Below, in pieces: positions 1 to 5,635 of a stretch of DNA of 6,221 bases. This stretch comes from Clostridia bacterium (GTDB taxonomy: Bacteria > Bacillota > Clostridia > Oscillospirales > CAG-272). The position numbers were made by a program, and so were the translations under genes. The notes beneath the pieces were generated by a model. That model did not search any database. It saw only the letters and a program-made list of their open reading frames with translations, and was not told where the DNA came from. Every line of letters begins with the position of its first letter. The stretch's first letter is position 1. The stretch lies in NCBI GenBank assembly GCA_017456685.1, contig JAFTIV010000146.1, positions 1-6,221 on the forward strand. The letters run 5' to 3'.

Positions 1-569
1 ATCTTAAGCTTATGCTCTCTAAAAACGGAGTAACATTTACTGCTATGCTTTTCTGTGTTACACCACAGGAATTCCCATATGAAATATATGATGAGGTTGA
101 TGTTGCTTTTGGACTTGAGATTAACGAGTTTATGAATACTAAAAATGTTCAATTCAATATCAAGGACATTCGAGTAAGCGAAAGGATATGCAGGGCGCAA
201 GAGGAAAAAGAGGCTGAATTTATTGCCGTCAAGGAAGGAAAAAGCACCCTTCCTGCTGACCAAATCGTGCCACAAAGAGCGGATTTCGCCCTCGTTTATA
301 GCTTTCTTTCCAAGGAAGCGCGTGAGGGAAGAGAAAAGTATTCTTATTTGAAGCTTTTGCAGGCGCTTAATCGCAAATATTCTGGTGTTACTGCTAACTA
401 TATAAAGCTTAAGCTCATTATGAAAATTTTTAGGGAGATGAATGTGCTCTCAATTGAGGAGCTTGATGAATACAGCTTTACATTTAAGCTTAATTTTTCA
501 AAGAGTAAGGCAAATCTTGAAAAATCAAGCATTTTAAAGAGAATAAAGTCACTTTACAATGTAAATTAA
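1..569 (+). CDS. recJ: RecJ single-stranded-DNA-specific 5'-3' exonuclease, C-terminal part (5' end outside window)
   Basis: The reading frame is already open at the window edge (first full codon at base 3) and encodes 188 residues before TAA 567-569. The ATG at 12 is an internal methionine, not a start. The first ~56 residues look like the end of the RecJ OB fold (a KLML-SKNG strand, a segment with DVAFGLEINEF, then the strand QFNIKDIRV). After a charged linker, from about base 270, comes the Firmicute-type RecJ C-terminal domain (VPQRADFALVYSFL, then a helical, lysine-rich winged-helix-like tail). The catalytic DHH and DHHA1 domains lie upstream and cannot be checked. RecJ degrades single-stranded DNA 5' to 3' in recombination and mismatch/base-excision repair in the cytoplasm. 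The stop codon overlaps the ribosome binding site of rel, 12 bp downstream. Assignment rests on domain resemblance and on the neighbour rel. Confidence 0.85.
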   Translation, partial: LKLMLSKNGVTFTAMLFCVTPQEFPYEIYDEVDVAFGLEINEFMNTKNVQFNIKDIRVSERICRAQEEKEAEFIAVKEGKSTLPADQIVPQRADFALVYSFLSKEAREGREKYSYLKLLQALNRKYSGVTANYIKLKLIMKIFREMNVLSIEELDEYSFTFKLNFSKSKANLEKSSILKRIKSLYNVN

Positions 570-574
570 AGGAG
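568..574 (+). promoter_or_regulatory. Ribosome binding site of rel
   Basis: AAAGGAG ends seven bases before ATG 582. It begins inside the recJ TAA (567-569), so ribosomes finishing recJ release on top of the rel initiation site. This also leaves only 12 bp between the genes, with no room for a separate promoter. Confidence 0.85.
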
Positions 575-581
575 CGACCCT

Positions 582-2798
582 ATGGATACCCAAAGACTTG
601 CGCCAATTCAAGGCTTAATTCACCTGTTGGCGGGAAGTGGTAAAAAATATGATTTAGAAAAAATTGAGCGTGCCTTTCTTTACGCAGAGGAAATGCATGA
701 GGGGCAAATGCGCCAAAGCGGTGAGCCATATATTACTCACCCGATAGCTGTCGCCGAAATCGTAGCAGGACTTGGTCTTGATACTGATTCTATATGTGCT
801 GCTTTTTTGCACGATACAGTTGAGGATAACCCAGATAAAACTGATGTCGGCAAAATTAAGGAGCTTTTTGGCGAGGATGTTGCCCTTTTGGTTGATGGTG
901 TTACCAAAATCAAATCGATTAACATCTCTGACAAAGAGGAAACGCATATTGAAAATATAAGAAAAATGCTCCTTGCTATGTCTAAGGATATACGAGTAAT
1001 TTTCATAAAGCTTTGCGATAGAATGCACAATATGCGTACATTGTATGTCAAAAAGGACGAGAAGCGTAGAGCAACCGCCCTTGAGACAATGCACGTTTAT
1101 GCTCCGTTGGCACACCGACTTGGTATGCAAAGGGTTAAGCAGGAGCTCGAAAACTATGCACTTCAGTACCTTGACCCAATAGGCTATAAGGAAATCAAGG
1201 ACCATATTGAGGAAAAGTACGGCAGAAATGTAAACTTTATAGAAAAGCTTAAGGCTTTTGTAACAGAAAAGCTTGAGCAGACCAAAATAGATTTTATTCT
1301 TGAAGGTCGTGTTAAGACCGTATATAGTGTATATCGCAAGATGTACAACCAAAATAAGAGCTTTGATGAAATATACGACTTTTATGCACTTAGAATAATC
1401 GTTGATACAGAGCTTGACTGCTATACAGTTCTTGGACTTATTCACGAAATGTATAAGTCCGTTCCAGGTAGATTTAAGGACTATATATCTACACCTAAGC
1501 CAAACATGTATCAGTCCTTGCATACAACCGTAATTGGTAAGGACGGAATTCCGTTTGAGGTGCAAATTAGAACAAGAGAGATGCACCATGTCGCTGAATA
1601 CGGTATCGCTGCACACTGGAAATACAAGAGCGGAGACAAGTCCACTGCCGACATTGATCAAAAGCTTTCTTGGATTTCTAAGCTTATAGACACAGAAAAT
1701 GAGGCTGCGGATAGCGAAGAGTTTATGCATGCCTTTAAAATTGATATTGTCCATGATGAAACCTTTGTTTTTACTCCAAAGGGCGATGTTGTTGCGCTCC
1801 CACAGGGAGCAACGCTTATAGACTTTGCATATTCAATTCATACAGGCGTTGGTAACAAAATGGTTGGCGCTAAAATCAATGGTAGAATTGCACCTATTGA
1901 TTCAATGCCTCAAAATGGTGATATTGTAGAGGTTATTACCTCTAAGGCCTCAAAGGGACCAAGCCGAGACTGGCTTAGCATTGTTAAAACAAGCGAAGCA
2001 AGAAATAAGATTAGACAATGGTTTAAAAAGGAAAAGCGCGCAGAAAACATCACTGTTGGTAAGGCGGAAATAGATAAGCTCTTTGCTCGTCATAGGCTCG
2101 TTTGTAGTGAGGACGAGAAGCTTGAAATTGTAGCGACTGTTGGAAAGCGCTTTGGAATGAACGAGGCGGATGACCTTTTTAATGCTCTTGGATATGGTGG
2201 AATTACTCTTGCTAAGATTGAGCTTAAGATTCGTGACGAATATGAGCGTTCACATAAAAGCGCAGAGAAGGAAATTACTGTTATTGAGCCTACTATTCAA
2301 AGCACTAAGCGTCACAAATCAACAGGCGGAGTTATTGTCGATGGCGAGGAGGGCTGTGCAGTTAAGTTTGCAAAATGCTGTAATCCATTGCCTGGTGAGC
2401 GAATTATCGGCTATATAACAAGAGGATATGGCATTTCTATTCATAAGGCTGACTGTCCAAACATAAGCAATGCATATGCTAACGAGGAAAATGTAAATCG
2501 CTTTGTAAAGGCTGAATGGGATACTCCAAGCGGGGGCTCATACAAATCGTCCTATGATTCTTCTATACAAATTTTGGTTAATAATAGGATTTCCTTGCTT
2601 GCTGAAATATCTGGTGCGCTTGCAGAAATGAAGGTTGATATTGTTTCTATAAGCACGAAAAACATTGAGGATTCAACTATAATGAATATGGTTATATCCT
2701 GTCGTGATATAGGTCATTTTAACGCAATAATCACCAGACTAAGAAATATTAAAGATGTAATTAGAGTAACAAGAGTAATAGGAGCATCGTCAAAATGA
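582..2798 (+). CDS. rel: Bifunctional (p)ppGpp synthetase/hydrolase, long Rel/SpoT family
   Basis: 738 residues, the usual length for a long RelA/SpoT homologue. Domains in order: HD hydrolase (~30-160) with R44, H53, H77-D78, E81-D82 and D146 of LCDRMHN; synthetase (~235-350) with GRVKTVYSVYRK at 242-253, D266, RFKD at 297-300, YQSLHT at 310-315 and EVQIRT at 326-331; TGS (~393-455) with H420, the position that contacts the tRNA 3' end in RelA structures; a helical region; a Cys/His module with C599-C600, H621 and C625; and a C-terminal ACT domain (~661-735). The RxKD form of the synthetase motif and the intact HD residues indicate that it both makes (p)ppGpp from GTP/GDP plus ATP on starvation and degrades it. 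The start has a good AAAGGAG seven bases upstream that overlaps the recJ stop. The end overlaps dtd by four bases. One small oddity is G-Y-G at 615-617, where relatives such as the B. subtilis enzyme have G-R-G. Confidence 0.97.
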   Translation: MDTQRLAPIQGLIHLLAGSGKKYDLEKIERAFLYAEEMHEGQMRQSGEPYITHPIAVAEIVAGLGLDTDSICAAFLHDTVEDNPDKTDVGKIKELFGEDVALLVDGVTKIKSINISDKEETHIENIRKMLLAMSKDIRVIFIKLCDRMHNMRTLYVKKDEKRRATALETMHVYAPLAHRLGMQRVKQELENYALQYLDPIGYKEIKDHIEEKYGRNVNFIEKLKAFVTEKLEQTKIDFILEGRVKTVYSVYRKMYNQNKSFDEIYDFYALRIIVDTELDCYTVLGLIHEMYKSVPGRFKDYISTPKPNMYQSLHTTVIGKDGIPFEVQIRTREMHHVAEYGIAAHWKYKSGDKSTADIDQKLSWISKLIDTENEAADSEEFMHAFKIDIVHDETFVFTPKGDVVALPQGATLIDFAYSIHTGVGNKMVGAKINGRIAPIDSMPQNGDIVEVITSKASKGPSRDWLSIVKTSEARNKIRQWFKKEKRAENITVGKAEIDKLFARHRLVCSEDEKLEIVATVGKRFGMNEADDLFNALGYGGITLAKIELKIRDEYERSHKSAEKEITVIEPTIQSTKRHKSTGGVIVDGEEGCAVKFAKCCNPLPGERIIGYITRGYGISIHKADCPNISNAYANEENVNRFVKAEWDTPSGGSYKSSYDSSIQILVNNRISLLAEISGALAEMKVDIVSISTKNIEDSTIMNMVISCRDIGHFNAIITRLRNIKDVIRVTRVIGASSK
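2780..2784 (+). promoter_or_regulatory. Ribosome binding site of dtd
   Basis: AGGAG inside the last codons of rel, ten bases before ATG 2795. It supports the ATGA-overlap start of dtd and gives it its own initiation signal, unlike the next junction (dtd-hemZ), which has none that is convincing. Confidence 0.75.
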
Positions 2799-3241
2799 TA
2801 GCTGTAATTCAAAGGGTTAGCCACGCAAGCGTAACAATTGACAACAAGCTTTATAGCGAAATTGATAATGGGCTTTTAATTCTTCTTGGCGTTAAGCAAG
2901 GAGATGAAAATCGAGATGCTGAGCTTCTTGCGCAAAAAATAAGCAAGCTTCGTATCTTTAGTGATGAGAATGATAAAATGAACCTTAGCATGATTGATAT
3001 AAGCGGTAGTGCGCTTGTCGTATCAAATTTCACTCTTCTTGCCAATTATAAAAAGGGTAACCGCCCTGATTATATGACTGGCGCTAAGCCTGACGAGGCA
3101 AGTCGCTTGTACGATTATTTTTGCGAATGTATAAGTGCCTTTGTTCCTACGAAAAAGGGAGTTTTTGGCGCTGATATGAAAATTGAGCTTTTGAATGACG
3201 GCCCTGTAACAATTGTTATGGATAGTGAAGTGCTCAAATGA
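2795..3241 (+). CDS. dtd: D-aminoacyl-tRNA deacylase (DTD)
   Basis: 148 residues, full length for DTD. It hydrolyses D-amino acids (for example D-Tyr) and misattached glycine from tRNA in the cytoplasm, recycling the tRNA. Visible family signatures are the N-terminal strand MIAVIQRVSHASVTID, the KMNLS segment at 61-65, SNFTL at 77-81, the GNRPDY loop at 88-93, GVFGADM at 122-128 and NDGPVT at 134-139. The last contains the Gly-cis-Pro pair (G136-P137) that rejects L-amino acids. The common first motif is SQFTL; here the second residue is Asn78, a conservative change. The gene is coupled at both ends by ATGA overlaps: its ATG overlaps the rel TGA, and its own TGA overlaps the hemZ ATG. An AGGAG ten bases upstream of ATG supports the start. 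A rel-dtd pairing is common in Firmicutes. Confidence 0.96.
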   Translation: MIAVIQRVSHASVTIDNKLYSEIDNGLLILLGVKQGDENRDAELLAQKISKLRIFSDENDKMNLSMIDISGSALVVSNFTLLANYKKGNRPDYMTGAKPDEASRLYDYFCECISAFVPTKKGVFGADMKIELLNDGPVTIVMDSEVLK

Positions 3242-4704
3242 AAATAACCGTAAGTGAGGGCATTAACAAAACATATGCTCAGTCCTTGTGTATGGCATTT
3301 TTTCACGGAATAAAATTTCCGCAAAGGGACGAAAAAAATGAAGACGGACTTGAGCTTTCAGTAAATGCCTATAAAAAAGATGATAAAATTTATTGCTCTG
3401 CCACCCTTAAGACAAGCGATGATATAGTACAAAAAGAGGTCTTATATCATCCAAATGAGCTTGAGACTGAGCAAAGAGCAATGAAGACTGCCGTTGGACA
3501 AGCGATTTATAATGCTTGCAGACAAATTACCAAAAGAGACATAGAGTGGGGAATTCTAACAGGAATTCGTCCCTCTAAGGTGTGCGCAGAGCTTTTAAAT
3601 GCCTATTCGGTGGAGCAGACATACGGAATTTTGATTGAAAAGTATCTTTTGTCTCCCGAAAAGGCACGCCTTGCAATAGCTGTTACACAAAATGAGAGCT
3701 TAATAATGGATCGAACCAATGACAATAGGTGTAGCATTTATATTTCCATTCCCTTTTGTCCATCAAGATGCACATATTGCTCCTTTATTTCCTATGCTGG
3801 AAAGAAGCTTTTTGATTTAATACCTGCTTATGTTGATAGGCTTATTGCTGACATAAAGGAAACCAACAGCCTGATAAAAGAGCTTGGCTTGACAATTTCA
3901 TGTGTCTATATAGGCGGTGGAACACCTACAGTGCTAAACGAGGCACAATTAGAGGCTGTTTTAAGCGCGATTTATACCTCGCTTGATGTCTTGGCGCTTG
4001 ATGAATTTACGCTTGAGGGTGGGCGCCCTGATACAATCACAGAGGCAAAGCTTCAAATTGCTAAAAAATATGGAATTAGCCGAATAAGCGTAAATCCCCA
4101 AACACTCAACGATACAGTTCTTGAAAAGATCGGCAGACGACATACAGTTGATGATTTTTTAAATGCGTATAAAAAGGTTGACGAAAGCGAAATTGATGCG
4201 GTAAATACTGACCTTATAGCGGGTCTTGATGGCGATGATTTTGAAAGCTTTAAGCAAACGGTTGACAAAATTATAAGTCTTTCTCCAGAAAACATAACAG
4301 TTCATACCTTTTGCGTGAAGAAATCTGCGCAAATTTTAAGAGATGACAAGGCTATTTACAACAAAGAGGACAAGCTTGCGCGCGATAGTGTAAATTATGC
4401 ATATAATGCACTTGTTTCGCACGGCTACGAGCCTTACTATATGTATAGGCAAAAAAATACTGTTGGCAATCTTGAAAATGTTGGCTATTCTAAAAAGGGA
4501 TATTTTGGACTTTATAATGTATTTATGATGTCGGATGCTCATACTGTTTTTGGAATAGGAGCAGGAGCGACAACAAAGCTTGTTAGGCACGAAGGAGAAA
4601 AGTGCCAAATTTTAAGAATATTTTCTCATAAATATCCATATGAATATTTGCGAGATGACCAAAAAACAGATAAGCAAATAAAGGGATTTTTTGACAGGAG
4701 GTGA
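3238..4704 (+). CDS. hemZ: HemZ-type radical SAM protein (coproporphyrinogen dehydrogenase HemZ family)
   Basis: 488 residues, normal length for HemZ. The N-terminal ~165 residues are the HemZ-specific part, including WGILTGIRPSK at 104-114. The radical-SAM core follows: a CxxxCxxC cluster motif (C174, C178, C181, in PFCPSRCTYC) for the 4Fe-4S/SAM centre, the SAM-contacting GGGTPT at 226-231, EGGRPDTIT at 260-268, RISVNPQTL at 282-290, IGRRHT at 298-303 and GIGAGA at 439-444. By family it is assigned to oxygen-independent oxidation of coproporphyrinogen III to protoporphyrinogen IX, but HemZ is also common in anaerobes without a full haem pathway, so the true substrate is uncertain. No other haem gene is visible here. 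The ATG overlaps the dtd stop (ATGA) and no convincing Shine-Dalgarno precedes it, so translation probably depends on coupling to dtd. Its last two codons (AGG AGG) and TGA stop form the ribosome binding site of the next gene. Confidence 0.93.
   Translation: MKITVSEGINKTYAQSLCMAFFHGIKFPQRDEKNEDGLELSVNAYKKDDKIYCSATLKTSDDIVQKEVLYHPNELETEQRAMKTAVGQAIYNACRQITKRDIEWGILTGIRPSKVCAELLNAYSVEQTYGILIEKYLLSPEKARLAIAVTQNESLIMDRTNDNRCSIYISIPFCPSRCTYCSFISYAGKKLFDLIPAYVDRLIADIKETNSLIKELGLTISCVYIGGGTPTVLNEAQLEAVLSAIYTSLDVLALDEFTLEGGRPDTITEAKLQIAKKYGISRISVNPQTLNDTVLEKIGRRHTVDDFLNAYKKVDESEIDAVNTDLIAGLDGDDFESFKQTVDKIISLSPENITVHTFCVKKSAQILRDDKAIYNKEDKLARDSVNYAYNALVSHGYEPYYMYRQKNTVGNLENVGYSKKGYFGLYNVFMMSDAHTVFGIGAGATTKLVRHEGEKCQILRIFSHKYPYEYLRDDQKTDKQIKGFFDRR
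4696..4704 (+). promoter_or_regulatory. Near-perfect Shine-Dalgarno of the kinase gene, overlapping the hemZ stop
   Basis: AGGAGGTGA is complementary over nine bases to the usual 16S 3' end, with AGGAGG seven bases before ATG 4709. The same bases encode hemZ Arg487, Arg488 and the TGA stop. This is the strongest site in the window. It decides the kinase start against the upstream in-frame TTG 4691. Confidence 0.92.
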
Positions 4705-4708
4705 CAAA

Positions 4709-5617
4709 ATGAGAAATATTGATATTTCCTTCGCCACGGAGCAAGAAAAAATAGACTTTATAAATAAATGCGAGCTTGAATTTGAGGAGCGCTTGTGTCG
4801 CGTTTCAGCAAAGGTGCTTGCCTCGGAGGCTGAGTCCTTGTTATTGTCTGGACCGACCTGCGCAGGAAAAACTACAACGGCTAACAAAATTATTCACGAT
4901 CTTGAGGCGGTAGGTAGAAGAGTAACTGTCATTTCTCTTGATAACTTCTTTAAATCAAGAACAGAGCAACGCTCGGTAATCGGCAACGACGATTTAGATT
5001 ACGACTCGGTGAATGCTTTGGATCTTGATATGCTTACCGAATGCGTTGAAGGCGCGAGGCAGGGCAGGCGAATTAAAATGCCTGTTTACGATTTTATAAC
5101 TCAAAGCACATCTCATTTTGAGGAGCTTGAAATTGCAGAAAACGGAGTAATTATTTTTGAAGGAATACAAGCGGTGTATCCGGAGATAACAAGGCTTTTT
5201 AAGGAAAGAAATTATGTTGGCGTATTTATCAATGTAGATGATGATATAATGATAAATGGCGTATTCTTTTCAAGAGATGATATAAGGCTTTCTCGCAGAT
5301 TAGTAAGAGATTACAAATTCCGCGGAGCAGACGCAGAATTCACCCTATTTTTATGGGATAAGGTTAGAAAAAACGAGGATACAAGTATCTATCCAAATAA
5401 AAATGCTATATGCAAAATACAGCTTAATTCCTTTATGGATTATGAGCTATTCCTCTTGAGAGGCTATATAATAGATATTTTGAATGAAGTGGACGAAAAT
5501 AGTAAATATTATAGTAAAGCAAAGGAGCTTAAGGAAAAATTCCTTAAATTGGACACTATAAGCTACGACTATGTTCCCAAAAAATCTTTATATACCGAAT
5601 TCTTAGGCAAAAAATAA
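4709..5617 (+). CDS. Uridine kinase/phosphoribulokinase-family P-loop kinase, substrate unknown
   Basis: 302 residues from ATG 4709. An in-frame TTG at 4691 would extend it by six residues, but those codons are the Shine-Dalgarno AGGAGGTGA, so ATG is preferred. A ~40-residue helical N-terminus is followed by the kinase fold: Walker A GPTCAGKTT at 48-56, SLDNFF at 76-81 (D78 in the substrate/Mg position), DYDSVNALD at 97-105, PVYDF at 125-129, the Walker B-like strand IIFEG at 148-152, and an arginine-rich lid RLSRRLVRDYKFRG at 193-206. The tail (LWDKVRKNED, NSFMDYELFLL) resembles the C-terminal half of the larger Firmicute nucleoside kinases that carry N-terminal TGS and ThrRS-like domains; those domains are absent here. 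ATP-dependent phosphorylation of a nucleoside or related small molecule is inferred, not shown. The gene starts four bases after hemZ stops and is followed by a flippase gene. Confidence 0.88.
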   Translation: MRNIDISFATEQEKIDFINKCELEFEERLCRVSAKVLASEAESLLLSGPTCAGKTTTANKIIHDLEAVGRRVTVISLDNFFKSRTEQRSVIGNDDLDYDSVNALDLDMLTECVEGARQGRRIKMPVYDFITQSTSHFEELEIAENGVIIFEGIQAVYPEITRLFKERNYVGVFINVDDDIMINGVFFSRDDIRLSRRLVRDYKFRGADAEFTLFLWDKVRKNEDTSIYPNKNAICKIQLNSFMDYELFLLRGYIIDILNEVDENSKYYSKAKELKEKFLKLDTISYDYVPKKSLYTEFLGKK

Positions 5618-5621
5618 CAAG

Positions 5622-5627
5622 AGAGGA
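5622..5627 (+). promoter_or_regulatory. Ribosome binding site supporting a TTG start for the flippase
   Basis: AGAGGA lies in the 18-bp gap after the kinase stop, eight bases before TTG 5636. No other start codon sits at a suitable distance: later in-frame TTG codons (for example 5657) are too far, and the first ATG is at 5876. Confidence 0.75.
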
Positions 5628-5635
5628 ATAAAATC

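Noticed and set aside
12..14. ATG 12 as a true gene start
   Set aside because: The frame is open to the window edge with recognisable RecJ sequence before it (Leu-Lys-Leu), there is no ribosome binding site, and RecJ's catalytic domains must lie upstream.
654..1754. 366-codon open frame on the minus strand opposite rel
   Set aside because: It is exactly codon-registered against rel and stays open only because that part of rel avoids TTA, CTA and TCA codons. The product is compositionally odd with no recognisable domain, and rel is certain.
4691..4708. TTG 4691 as the start of the kinase
   Set aside because: The added codons (Met-Thr-Gly-Gly-Asp-Lys) are the Shine-Dalgarno region. ATG 4709 has ideal spacing.
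4691..4720. TTGACA at 4691-4696 as a promoter -35 box for the kinase
   Set aside because: No TATAAT-like hexamer lies about 17 bases downstream, and the site is the hemZ end plus ribosome binding site. The match looks fortuitous.
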